A DNA stretch of 64,000 nt from Phytophthora colocasiae (taxonomy: Eukaryota > Oomycota > Peronosporomycetes > Peronosporales > Peronosporaceae). The stretch's first letter is position 1. Every line of letters starts with the position of its first letter. The notes beneath the pieces are model-generated. The model saw nothing but the letters and a program-made list of their open reading frames with translations. It had not been told where the DNA came from and did no database searches. The stretch is taken from positions 124,001 through 188,000 of the forward strand of contig JAGKQI010000036.1 of NCBI GenBank assembly GCA_018806915.1, given 5' to 3'. The position numbers and the translations under genes were made by a program. Of the stretch, positions 43,250 through 53,299 are shown piece by piece.

Positions 43250-43560
43250 AGCCACAAGGACTTCGAGTGGAAGCATGACAAGATGGAGAGGCAACTTCGC
43301 GACAATGACATTGAGGGCTGCATCGTGCTGTCGATAACGGGTCAGTAGGACAAATAGGTGCTGGTGCAAGAGTGCTTAGAGCGGCTAACTAGCAAGGACT
43401 TAAACTTCCCGAGCTCAATTCCAGAACACCCGACACATACTGTACCAACATTGCACCACAGTTTACTTCAACACATAATGAAACACGGTTGTTGAAGTCG
43501 TTTGACTGTTCGTTATTCTCTTCCTTTATATTTCGCAAGTTGTTCCCTGCAACTTCTTCG
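43250..43560. other. Gap downstream of the DOT1-like gene
   Basis: No supported gene. It contains short ORFs without motifs and borders a 15-C run at 43564-43578. Confidence 0.4.
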
Positions 43561-45044
43561 TTACCCCCCCCCCCCCCCTTTAGCATTAGTTCTTTTGACT
43601 TCACCCATGCTTCCTCTGCCTTTCTTGTCCTTCTTTCTTATCGTACTACTGACAGATTTCACTTCCTTGCCTTTCGTGTTGATTTGCCGTACGGCCGCTT
43701 CCAGCTCTTCGTCTTGCTCTTCAATCTTTGCTCTCGCCGCATCCAGTGCTGTCTCCAGATATTTTACTTTCTTCTGGTAGCCGCTTGATAACGCCTTCTC
43801 TCCTGTTAATTCGGCTGTTTTGTTTCTGAGTGCCTCCTCCAATTTTTTCTGCTTACCTTTGTCACCTCGTCGACCAGTGGAAGCCTTGCGCTGAGCCTCT
43901 AGTTCTTTTTTGAAGCGTAGTGGAGTTCAACTTCTCTTCATCCAGTTCCCGAACTAGTTTTTGAATTTTTTCCTCAGCTTCCAAGTGTCTCGCCTTGAGA
44001 TCCTCCAACTTGGATACGTGGCTTGTCTCCAAGTCCTTCAACTTCTTCTCAGATGGAGCAGAGAGCGAGACGGCGATATTGCGGTAGATCAAATCAAACT
44101 CCGCCCGTAAAGTCTGCTTCTCCTCTTCAGTGTCGCACACGAGAGTCGGTAAAGTTGCCGCTACTGCTTGAACTTGGTCTAAACTCGACTCCTTCCCTAT
44201 CTTTCCAGTAGCAAGTGGCTTCCCTGCTTGGCTTATCTCTCTTTCCTCCCGAATTGCACGTCTCAGTTCTTTCTTAGTTTCTTCGTGGCCCTCGCTCAAA
44301 AGCTCCTGTATTTTCGTGACCAACGAGGCATTGCTTGATGCCACGAGTTCTCTTAAGCCTGCGCTGGGATCTGCATTAGCCTTGTTTTTCTTATTTTCCA
44401 ACACCTTGAGATACGCTGCATATACTTCCTTGAGCAGAGACTGGTGGTGCTTCTTGAGCTCTGCTGGTTCGCTCTTGAAGGCCTTGAACTGAATTTTGGT
44501 CGCTAAATCATTGTAATCGACCTTTTCGCATCTATTTCGTGCGGCGAGATACCGTTCTACCCACAAGCGCTTCTGATAGTTTGCCAAAGTGTACGGCTGT
44601 GCTTTCGTGCGCCGCTCGCATTGCCGCTTATCTCCTTGGTACTCCTCGTTGCAAGCTCTCCTCATTTCATCGCAAGCTTCCTTCAGGAATTTGATGGGAA
44701 CCTCTTGGCCTTCTGCCTCCTCCGGTTCAGCAGCATCAACATCCTGTACAGAAACTTCAGTATCTTGGCCTGTCGGTTTTGGTCGCTTGCTAGATCCATC
44801 CGAGGACTCAGTAATATTCCCCTTTCGTTTCTTAGATGAAGGCTTGCCCTTGGTTGACGACTTGCTCTTGGCCGACTGATTCTCTTGCGTTTTGGCCGGG
44901 ACGACTAACGAATTCGTTTCTGCTGCCACCGACAGTAACTGCCTCGTATGCGCAGTTCTCTCGGTTTGCCCAGCCTTCATCCGCGTGTTGCCCTTTAACA
45001 GAGCGACCTTGGTTTTGCCTTTTCCCCGCACGCGTCTTCGCCAT
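43561..45044 (-). pseudogene. Coiled-coil protein of unknown function, frameshifted
   Basis: The likely start is MAKTRAGK at 45044. A frame change within the first dozen codons (purine run near 45022) leads into the long frame 43862-45100. That frame gives a Lys/Ser-rich linker (KGKPSSKKRKG), an acidic patch, a Cys-containing helical region (CDEMRRACNEEY, YQKRLWVERYLAAR), and a long coiled coil. A second frame change at about 43915 moves to 43561-43842, which continues the coiled coil (KVKYLETALDAARAKIEEQ) and ends in a Gly run made by the C15 tract. I do not recognise the family. Close position and orientation upstream of nothing obvious leave its role open; it might be transposon-borne. The frame changes may be real or sequence errors at homopolymers. 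Confidence 0.5.
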
Positions 45045-45179
45045 CGTCTTTCAATGGAAATCACACGCAACAAAAAACATACCAAAGAATTTGACCCCAT
45101 TGCACCATCATTTACTCACTAAGTACGAATTATTTATCTCACAACTCAACATTGCGCCACCATTGACTAAACCTCAAGA

Positions 45180-45543
45180 GCTACGAGATGGGTACGGGCA
45201 AAGTCAAGCGGGTACACGAAGAGCGGCGAGCGGCACCGCCCGAAGCCAGGTTGCCCTTGAAGAAACGCCACAACTGGTCCTTGGTGACACCGTCATCAAG
45301 AGCTTATGAACTTGTCCTTTAAGGCAAAGTTCAGGGCCTGGGTGCCCTGCGCCTTGGACACACGCACGAAGCAGTCCACGATGCCCTTGTTCGGTTAATC
45401 TGCGACGAAGCACTGCAGAAGCAGCTTGACACGCTCGATGGGGGCCACGACAGTCTTGGAGATACCGCCGGCAGCCAGGTCCATGAAGAACGAAACGGCG
45501 CCGCTCTTCTTCTCCGAAGTGGCGACTGGGTCAGGGCGCTCAT
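45180..45543 (-). pseudogene. ADP/ATP carrier retrocopy fragment
   Basis: The minus strand encodes the N-terminal part of a mitochondrial ADP/ATP translocase: [39 protein letters not shown] (the PX(D/E)XX(K/R) carrier signature), then a stop and KGIVDCFVRVSKAQGT. This is joined to QALNFALKDKF and, in another frame, to RFFKGNLASGG and VYPLDFART-like sequence. The part between the first carrier signature and KGIVDC, and the FWRGN region, are deleted. No introns. It is a decayed processed copy of a highly expressed gene, like the HSP70 piece at 22700-23325. Confidence 0.85.
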
Positions 45544-46593
45544 CTTGAGGTTAGGGGGGAGGCTTTAAGAGTCTTCAGCGAAACGGAGAAAAATCCTAAA
45601 TGATCGAGGTCGAGCACGCGGATATTCTATGCAATGGCAACTAGTTGTTTTCACTAGCTAGGTTGTCCATGTTGTCAGCCTCCACGCCTTCTGGAGCTTG
45701 CGCCCCAGAATTGTCATAAAATTCTTGATCGTATCTGTCAGGACCCCCATCACCTCCTTCTGGGGCATCGTGACTCCTACCAACCAGGCCGTCCCTATCG
45801 GCTCCGAGCTGATCATCGTGACTTGATGAAACTTGAATTTGCTGTGCCTCTGTACTTTGAAAATGGGCTGGACTTCCAACAACTGGAGTCTCACCCAAGA
45901 GAAGCTCCTGAAAGCTCAAATTCCTCCGTCGCAAGCTTACCTCGGGTGGTTCAACCGTGGCCACTGAGACAGCAATTGAATCGTTTGGTAACTCCTCTGT
46001 CGAACGGCGAATTCGAATACCCCCTCTCTTCTCCAGTTGCGGAATATTCCTTCCATTTCTTCCAGTTCGAATGCCAAATATTAAAGCAAGAAACCGAATT
46101 TCCATCAGTCACATGCCGTGCGTTTACACATAAAAACAGTCTCCCGCGATCGGAGGAACACTGCTGACAGTAATGGCGCGTTGTTCCTGCCAATCGACGC
46201 CTTCCATCTGAAGTTGTACGGCACATGATGGAACAAACTTTGCAGACGCGAAACTTGAATTTCCCACCCACAGTTTTATCTGTTGACACCAACACTCGAT
46301 GACTCGAGCTAGCAATGGCGTAGGCAGTGGTAATCGAAGCCCACCGGTCCCTTGAGTCATCCACTGCAACAACTTCTTCAGTAATGTGTTCAGTTTCCAA
46401 GAAATCTTGGTCTTGGAGACCTAGGAGCTCCTCGTGTAGTTGGATCAGGAAGTTAGAGTGTGAAAGCGGTTTCTCTTCGATGGACTTTGCGTATAGACGG
46501 TGTACAATGAATGCGTTGATGATTGCAATGTCAAGAAGCCCAAAAGATTCTTGTAGTACTTTTTGGCGCGCATGACCATTTGAACAGAGTAAC

Positions 46594-46661
46594 TAAACCA
46601 ACCACATACAGTACCTCATGTCAGTAAAAATGAAATAAGCACTGCTCTACATTAAACTCAC
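46594..46661 (-). other. Putative piggyBac intron (68 nt)
   Basis: On the minus strand GTGAGT...GGTTTAG. Removal joins DQLRLQR to YSVQMVMRAKKYYK, as expected for piggyBac. Confidence 0.7.
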
Positions 46662-47186
46662 CGTTGCAGGCGTAATTGGTCGTGATTATCAACGCCACCC
46701 ATGTACTTGTTGTAATTCACAACAAACTCCGGACACGGAATAGTAGCGTACGTACCGTCCCTTTGCTTTCGTTGTACAGACGACCTTTTCGCCGAGACTC
46801 CAGTGGCCAGAAAATAACAAATTTTTGTGTCTACCCACCTTGATGCGTACAATACTCCGTTTGTGGTGTTTCTTGCAAGCTTGTAGGACCCTCGAGGCAT
46901 ATTGCGTGATTGGCTCTTTTTTTTGTCTTGAAATTCTCCACAAAACCAAGCCGACTCGTGGACACTGTTCCGATATTGTAATACCCAATGTCCATCAGGC
47001 GAAAACTAAGAGTATTCTCGGTCCGTAACAACGATTCGTTTCTTCGAGCGATCTACTCGACGCTGTTCCCACAGGGCCTTCAAGTTACGGACGACAGCCA
47101 TTGGCCCACTTCTCGTGTCAAGAAATTGACTTTCTTGCTTCTTGCCACAATAGACCTCGAATCTGTGATAAAGACGCACAAAAAAT

Positions 47187-47237
47187 CTAAGTAAATGACA
47201 TCTACTTGACATACACCTAAACAGTATCATTCTGTAC
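47187..47237 (-). other. Putative piggyBac intron (51 nt)
   Basis: On the minus strand GTACAG...TTACTTAG. Removing it joins THYWSR to FVRLYHRF, keeping frame. Because 51 is divisible by 3 and the segment lacks stops, it could also be translated. Confidence 0.5.
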
Positions 47238-47492
47238 CTGGACCAGTAGTGGGTTTCGCCACAGCAAACTGAGAACAGCTTTGTCCCGTACTTGTGCGGC
47301 TTATTCTTCAGAAAAACACGAATTGTATTCCGAGAACTCCTTGACGGGATAACCATTTCATCGAACGCAACCCAACGCCCTAGCTCCATCGCACCCTTAA
47401 ACGTATCTTGGAGAGTATCAATTACACTTCTAATTTTCCATGCCCGATCGGATTTTGCTCGTGGGTCCTCGTTGTCTGTGAAGTGGATGAAC

Positions 47493-47589
47493 CTACCAAC
47501 ACGTCTCTATTAGTACCAGGTAAAATGTCAACGTTGTCTCATCTTTTATACCGGCAATTCATAATCCAGTTCTGAGCGCACGTTCGTAC
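47493..47589 (-). other. Putative piggyBac intron (97 nt)
   Basis: On the minus strand GTACGA...TTGGTAG. Removal joins FKEINR to FIHFTDNEDPRAKS, a typical piggyBac continuation. Confidence 0.7.
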
Positions 47590-47980
47590 CTGTTAATCTC
47601 CTTAAAACGCAGTCGAGGCATGAATGGTGACCATGTCCCGGCGGGAATTGTCCCACGCGCCTGGGTTTTCCAATGATCTTCCATACGGGCTTTAATAGGG
47701 CAAACAGCTCTCGAAATGATCAACGCCAAGAAATGCGTTATTTCCGCTGCGGAAATCTCCTTGAACGAATCCAGGGCTCGTTCTTTCTCTCGGTACAACT
47801 TGCTTCGCAAAGCTTGATCATTCGTCTTGGCATTTATGGCCAGCGACGTGGCTTGTAACCGTTGAGTGCGTGTTTGGCGCTCGTACAAATTGGTTTCATG
47901 CGCGATATCTCTCCAGAGGCGTTTCGGCATAAAATAAAAAAATAAATCCGTTGCTGTGCTAACGCCTCTACCAACTACAA

Positions 47981-48028
47981 ATGTCAACGATGGTTTACCA
48001 TTGACCTGGCCAATACTCAGTACTCAAG
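47981..48028. repeat. Dispersed repeat copy 1 at the piggyBac 5' end
   Basis: ACCATTGACCTGGCCAATAC context; diverged copies at 52518-52575 and 53175-53220 in the same orientation. All share ATTGACCT and AATACT...AGTACT. It may be the 5' end of piggyBac relatives. Confidence 0.55.
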
Positions 48029-48054
48029 AAAGTTTATCCCACCGGCGACCGCTG

Positions 48055-48077
48055 TTATCCCAGCAAAGCTGGGATAA
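48055..48077. repeat. Perfect hairpin, 10-bp arms
   Basis: TTATCCCAGC, AAA, GCTGGGATAA. It lies upstream of the piggyBac transposase in a gene-free stretch (48029-48410) with no other feature. Confidence 0.65.
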
Positions 48078-48409
48078 GTTTTATATAGAAATGTTTATGC
48101 TATGGGGGTAGGGAAATCAATGTTCCCATCGGTCTGGAGTGTCACCACCTGCTTTCGCTTACTTTTTGCTTATTGGTCAGTAGTATCCAATCAGAGTTGA
48201 GATAAGCTTCTAATAGTGAGGTCTGTCAATGGACTTGGCGAAAAAACCTTGTCGTAATTCGGAGTAGCCGCCCAAAATCACGAAAATAATCTCTACTTTT
48301 AGACTATCTATTACAAAAAAAATTTAGGAACGCAAAATCATTCCTCGGCATCTATCCCCGCCCAGTATGAGCACGCTGAGGAACATCTTCTCGCTGGAAA
48401 AGCGCAAGA

Positions 48410-49890
48410 AAATACGGCTGAGCCCCTGCGCTGTTTGAAGGCCGTGGACGACGTTCACTGACGCTGGATGGAACAGACGCTCAAGGTCGCTATGACGACG
48501 GCAATGAAGAACTTGAGACGTCACGGAGCGAAAAAGAAGACGAGGAAAATGATGTGCAGTCCACGGAGGGAGAAGAACACTCGTACCGACGTGGACGACA
48601 AGCTATTCCTATGGATTCACCAGGTGATGATCTACGTGGAGACCATTTGATGCTGGACGGGGAGGAGGACGGAGATTTGGCCAGACGCATGGCTGGAATT
48701 GGTGTGCAGAGATTGCGACGTTTAAGAGGGAGAAGAGGCTTCTTCCATTCAGATGCAGATACTCGCATCTTCCGATACAGATCTAGTGGGGGGGATTCTG
48801 CAGATAATTACACTGAGAAGACGCAAAAGAGAGGACCATGATGTGTTCTGGACGGCGATTGGAGTATTGACGCTGCTGAGCTTCTTACTCATGAGCAGCA
48901 TTACGATCTACTTGACGCAGACGGATTTCTTCGAGTCGCATCAGAACGATCTCTTTGGAACGACGGTGGATAATAGATTTACAGTTGTGGCGGAGGATGA
49001 CGCACAGATCTTCTTGAAGAGTGGTAAGACGGACGTAGTGGAGAGTTGTTTTGCGGCATCAATTAATGTTGTGTGTTGTGACGCCCAGGATACTCTAATA
49101 CCGCCTACTCGGAGGGAATGATCGCATTTGATGATGGAGAGTTGAAAATCGGACGTCGTGCATTGGATTCCGGAGACCAGCAGACATTTTATGGGGTGAC
49201 TTTCTTCTCCAATGGCACTGTGACGTTCACAAACAGGGTGGATGTAAGTGCACATGACATTTTCTTGTGTGCGTATTGCTTTGCTAACAGTTTGGTGTTA
49301 CATCAGCTCCCATGATTGAGGCGGATTATTTGAGTGCTAGAAAGGGGGTTGTTTTCGATGATGGCACGATGATGACCACAGCTGCGAACAGTTCGGGCGG
49401 TGTAAAGGAGCAGGGCGACCTGAATCTCGTATCAAAAGCGGGAACTGTCATCACGAGCGCTGGTGGAAACTCCCTGCTTTTCTTCGATCCTGCTGGAACG
49501 GTGACAGTGGCCAACACCATCGCGGACGATCCTACAGCGGCCGGCATTACGCTTGACGGCACGCGCGGACTTATCAGCATTGGAGATGGAATGACGGTAA
49601 AGAACGACGGTAACGCAACGAGTTTGTCTTCTTCCCAGGACCTTTACCTGGATACGAGCACAGTCTTCGTAGGTTCTGCTGGCGGCGGAAAAGTGCGGGT
49701 TTCGGTACCTAGTGGTGACACTACTGGAGATGATGGTGCACGAGCACTTAAGTCTGCGCAAGAAAGTGAGCGTCGGGTACAATCCTCGACGCTATTTGTC
49801 GTGTCAAGCTGGAGCGACGGTGAACATCTCTACAGTAGCCTCTGCCCAAGAGCGAACAGACAAAGAATATAAGAGAGGACGAACGCTTTT
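48410..49890 (+). pseudogene. Single-pass type II membrane protein, sarcoglycan-like layout, frameshifted
   Basis: Acidic cytoplasmic N-terminus (EELETSRSEKEDEEND, about 48510), Arg-rich linker (RLRRLRGRRG), one transmembrane segment (VFWTAIGVLTLLSFLLMSS, about 48840-48900), then an extracellular region with many Gly/Thr/Val beta-type strands (TFYGVTFFSNGTVTFTN; GVVFDDGTMMTT; GTVTVANTIADD). A putative intron at 49244-49290 (GTAAGT...CTAACAG) joins TFTNRVD to FGVTSAPMIEADY in frame. Frameshifts lie near 48825, 49095 and 49740. No in-frame ATG was found at the 5' end, so that part is missing. The layout recalls sarcoglycan-type proteins, but sequence identity was not recognised. Confidence 0.5.
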
Positions 49891-50033
49891 ACGTCCTGCT
49901 CGAGCGAAAAAAGCCACTACATCAACGTTGACAAGGAAACGTTGGCTCGGAGTGGAGAAACTAATGCTGCACCGGTTTCCTGTGGGGAGTGCAGTAGTAA
50001 CGAGAAAATTTTGCTGTCAAGGGGTGGAGAATA

Positions 50034-50169
50034 TGGCAGATCTATCTTAAAGCACACAGCGCTCTTTCATTGAGAGAAGACCCGGATAAGGAGGCTTTAT
50101 CGAAGGCACGATTGAAAGCCCTAGTGTTGGATATCTGGCTGGAGTTTCTCAAGGAAAGAGTCAGATAGA
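50034..50169 (+). other. Short open segment, unrecognised
   Basis: An open stretch (WQIYLKAHSALSLREDPDK...DIWLEFLKERVR, stop at 50169) with amphipathic helix character, like a coding exon. Parent gene unknown; it may be a gene relic downstream of the membrane protein. Confidence 0.3.
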
Positions 50170-50580
50170 TGCTCATCAGAGCTACCTCTGTTGCTGGATC
50201 TCAAGCAGCAACGCAACCTGACAGCGAGGTTCTTGCATGCGAGCGCGTCTCTCTTCACAATTTAAGCTTTTGAGTCGAGGTCGTACTTGCTCGAGTTGGA
50301 GATCGTAGAGGAATGTAGAGCGCAGTCGGAGATAGACCTATAGCGACGGAGCAGCAGAGAAAAACATATAAAAAAGCGAAACACAACGACCTGCTTATTT
50401 ATCCTTTAACTTTGAGATGACACGAACGTTGAGCATTAATCTACATGTATTTCTACTATCCTAGGTAAGTATATTGCACGAGATCAGTTCACTATACTCG
50501 AGTCGGTAAACGCCAACCATAACACGTGCGTAGTACATCGTACGTCTCCACATATTCTTCCGTGACCTATTGTCTTAAAT
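50170..50580. other. Gap, nothing recognised
   Basis: About 410 bp, no supported gene, repeat or RNA. Confidence 0.4.
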
Positions 50581-50583
50581 CTC

Positions 50584-50930
50584 ACGTGACCTCAACTGTC
50601 GCAGGGTGCATCAGGTAGCTGTACTCGTCCATCGGCAACGGAATGGGATGCCAAGGCGTACCCGCCGCAGGTGCTCGTCGACTGCACCAGTTTGCCAATT
50701 TACCGAAAAGCGATGGAGGCTCCACTTGTGAAATTGCCCTTGCTGAGTGACAGCAACGCCTACCACAACTCCAGCCAATAATCCAGCCACAAACTGCATC
50801 GGCCCGAAGAAATATCCGTCTTTATAATTCCAGAGTGAATAGTGAAGTGTAGGCAACGTCAATTGCTCAACGTAGCGCTTGTGACGATTCATAGCAGCGT
50901 TGAAGTTGTTCACCACATCTTTAGTCTTCC
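50584..50930 (-). pseudogene. Orphan membrane-protein exon
   Basis: The minus-strand frame gives MNRHKRYVEQLTLP, YFFGPMQFVAG and LLAGVVVGVAV (one transmembrane segment with Gly/Ala/Val). After a frame change near 50660 it gives PWHPIPLPMDEYSYLMHP and a stop near 50588. No start codon of its own is clear. It looks like a fragment of a conserved gene whose other exons are missing; family not recognised. Confidence 0.4.
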
Positions 50931-51235
50931 AGACTAGAATTGGAAGCCACAGAAGAGCTTACAGACGTATAAACATCCAAGCCATTGGACTCCACTGCGA
51001 TCTAGTGACAAAAATCTGTATAAGTATAATTTTAAATGATAAAAGACAACTTGACTTCAAAACTAGTACAGTAGGATAAACGGTATTTCTGAGAATTGGC
51101 CGACATGCTTTCGACGTTTGAGAGACTTTGAGAGACCTCCGAGAATTATCTATAAGGAAAGAACATGACTACGTCTGAAAGAATTGGGGATGCCACTTTC
51201 ATTTATTCCTGCATTGGTCCAACTACAACCGAGGT

Positions 51236-51799
51236 ATGGATTGGAGCTGGCGCGTGGAGGACGTGGCATTGTCCATCGTTCACGACTTTATTGACAACAA
51301 AACATGGTCATATGGGTCGTGTGTTGTCGTGCTACGTGGGTTGCCTGGAAGCGGGAAGACAAAGTTCGCCGAGATGCTTCGACGTGCGTTTGTAAATGCA
51401 TTCGCAGAGGACACCGTGAGCAATGCACGGATCGTGCGTATATTCACCCCTCAGCAAGATAAATGGGGTGCATGGGGGTGTGATAGGAACATGCACGGCA
51501 TATTTAGAGCTGAGCTTCAAAGCGCCGAAGTGGTGATCGTTGACAGTTCGCACATTTCTCAAGTGGAATGGGAGTTCGTGGAGAGAATGGCAAATTCGTG
51601 TTGGAGCGATTGTGGACTTGAAGGGAAGACTTACGTGGTGAGTTTTCTTTGCGATGATTTCGAGCACGCGAAAAAATTAAATCAACGCGCGGATGACCCG
51701 CTACCAGATGAGTTGTTGTGCAACCTTTACCGTGATTTTCAAGCGGCGGAACCTGAGGTGGCTGAAGTAGCACATTTCTACACTGTTGTTCCTCAATAG
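51236..51799 (+). CDS. P-loop kinase-like protein (AAA_33/PNK-like)
   Basis: 187 aa, open from ATG to TAG. Walker A GLPGSGKTKFAEML at residues 35-48; a candidate Walker B/substrate motif VVIVDSSHISQVEWEF around 99-114; and a lid-like segment with KKLNQRADDPLP around 151-162. The layout (GxxGxGKT, then a mid-protein hydrophobic-Asp motif followed by W-E) resembles small P-loop kinases related to polynucleotide kinase and the N4BP2 N-terminal domain. Substrate unknown. The start was chosen at 51236 because the upstream ATG at 51165 is in another frame. It is one of the few intact reading frames in the window that is not from a transposon. Confidence 0.6.
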   Translation: MDWSWRVEDVALSIVHDFIDNKTWSYGSCVVVLRGLPGSGKTKFAEMLRRAFVNAFAEDTVSNARIVRIFTPQQDKWGAWGCDRNMHGIFRAELQSAEVVIVDSSHISQVEWEFVERMANSCWSDCGLEGKTYVVSFLCDDFEHAKKLNQRADDPLPDELLCNLYRDFQAAEPEVAEVAHFYTVVPQ

Positions 51800-52517
51800 C
51801 GTTGGAGACACGCAGTGCAACAATCTCCGGAAGTACGGCAATGTACTGGCTATCAAGGTTTTTTTTTTACGTTTTATTGTTAGCAATACAGTTGACAACA
51901 TAAATTTACATCGTTGGCAGAACAACATTGACATTAAAAGACGTATTTATATTGAGTTTAGTAATGACGATGTCAACTCTTCACATAGCGTATTTGCATA
52001 CAAGACTTTATATTCATGCTCCCTCTAACGCGTAGAGATATCCCGAGGCGTGAGCACACCACGTCAACTTGGTACGTCTATATGCCAGATTTAGTGCATA
52101 TCCGACAGTGTGTCCTTGCCCGACGACTTGTGCTTGGACGGCTGCTTCGCATGCCTCAACCTTGGTCTGACCAGCCGTCGTGGACGCTACTATGTTGTGC
52201 CTTTGGACGATGCGCCCTCGGCTCGCTCGCTCCCTGCAGGTATCGTCGCCATCTCGAATGACACCGTTGTCTTGCTGTTGACAGTTGGAAGCACAAAAAG
52301 TAGCATAAAATTCTAAAACCTACCTTGCGAAAGTAAACACAGCATAAAACCTGCTTAAAAGGACGCGTTTAGTGACGATGTTGATCCGCCATCGATTCAA
52401 ATATTTTTGTTGTCGTGCCGAAAGAAAGTAGATCCTTTCAACGCTCGCCATTGAATGACTGCCCGATCTAAATGTTTTGCCTGTACATCTACGATTTATC
52501 TTTGGACCTTCCAACAC
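51800..52517. other. Gap with weak ORFs
   Basis: AT-rich. A plus-strand ORF at 52110-52316 (PDDLCLDGCFACLNLG start) has some protein-like character but no recognised family. Nothing else is supported. Confidence 0.3.
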
Positions 52518-52575
52518 CATGTCGATGATGTTTTACCATTGACCTGTCCAATACTACAGTAGTACTAAACTCGAG
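52518..52575. repeat. Dispersed repeat copy 2
   Basis: Diverged copy of 47981-48028 with TTTTACCATTGACCTGTCC and AGTAGTACTAAACTC. Confidence 0.55.
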
Positions 52576-53174
52576 ATATATGATAAGCACTGACGCCGTC
52601 ACGCGGTGTTCTTCCCTGAGCTTCTCCTTCTCCAGATCGAGCAGGTGGCTCATGGCTTGTTGTAGCTGCTTCTCTTCTTCATTCTTGGCCTCCAGCCCAA
52701 TAGCAATGCGGTCCAAACGCACATCTTGCTCGAACCGACAAAACCAAATCTTGTCGACGTTTGCCACATGCTCCCCAGACTTGTACGCACGTTCCAAGTG
52801 CTGTCGCTGAGAGGCCTCTCGCTGGCGTAGTTCCAGTAAGTGATTCTTCAGTGAGAGTTTAAACCGGAGATACTGAGCTTGAGCCTTCGATGTTGCCTCG
52901 TGCTGCCTCGTTTTGGGAAGTAGAGGATAGAGAGACTTGGATGTATCACGTCGGGTGGTACGAGAAAGGACGCTCGCTCAGGAGCGTGAGGATCCTCTCG
53001 TGCAACCTTCTTTTTTACTGAGTGTCAATTCATTGTCTTCTTCAGCCTCCTGGTGGTTGGCACTCTTTCGAGGAGTAACAGGCTTCTGGGCGGGAATGCT
53101 CTCGCTTGGTCGAGAATTCTCGCGATCTCCGACATCTTCAGCCGCAGCTTCGTCTTCTTTGTGCTCGGGAACAA
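52576..53174 (-). pseudogene. Coiled-coil gene fragment
   Basis: Minus-strand pieces include LELRQREASQRQHLERAYKS, a short conserved-looking block (NVDKIWFCRFEQDVRLDRIA) and a Glu/Leu/Lys coiled coil ending LLDLEKEKLREEHR at about 52620. Upstream the frame is broken near 52980. The fragment is bracketed by two copies of the dispersed repeat (52518-52575, 53175-53220), which suggests it is part of a mobile or duplicated unit. Function unknown. Confidence 0.4.
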
Positions 53175-53220
53175 CTTATCATTGACCTCTCAAATACTAC
53201 TACTGTAGTACTAAACTCAA
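53175..53220. repeat. Dispersed repeat copy 3
   Basis: TTATCATTGACCTCTCAAAT context with TGTAGTACTAAACTC, same orientation as the other two copies. Confidence 0.5.
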
Positions 53221-53299
53221 GGTAAGCACTACACCTCCAGCTGATCAGCTGACAGGGAATCGAAGCCGTCAGCAGCCACAAAAACTTTCCCTAGCGCAA

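Larger units (their letters stand above)
45641..47996 (-). pseudogene. piggyBac-family transposase with introns
   Basis: Transposase of the DDE_Tnp_1_7 family. N-terminal region 47559-47996; catalytic residues in VAFDEMVIPS (about 47350), IVVTDRE (about 47040) and MGGVDNHDQL (about 46680), so all three Asp positions are present. The C-terminal Cys-rich finger (CKVCSIMC, HYCQQC, CFNIWH) lies at 46090-46280, with an acidic tail to 45641. Putative GT-AG introns that keep the frame: 47493-47589, 47187-47237 (51 nt, could also be read through) and 46594-46661. Lesions: frameshifts near 47030, at an A9 run about 46917-46926, and near 46030. No ATG start and no TTAA-flanked inverted repeats were found. 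It would catalyse cut-and-paste transposition into TTAA. Confidence 0.8.

Noticed and set aside
43489..43788. Hydrophobic plus-strand ORFs near the C15 run
   Set aside because: Phe/Leu/Ser-rich translation is the antisense of the Lys/Glu coiled coil on the minus strand.
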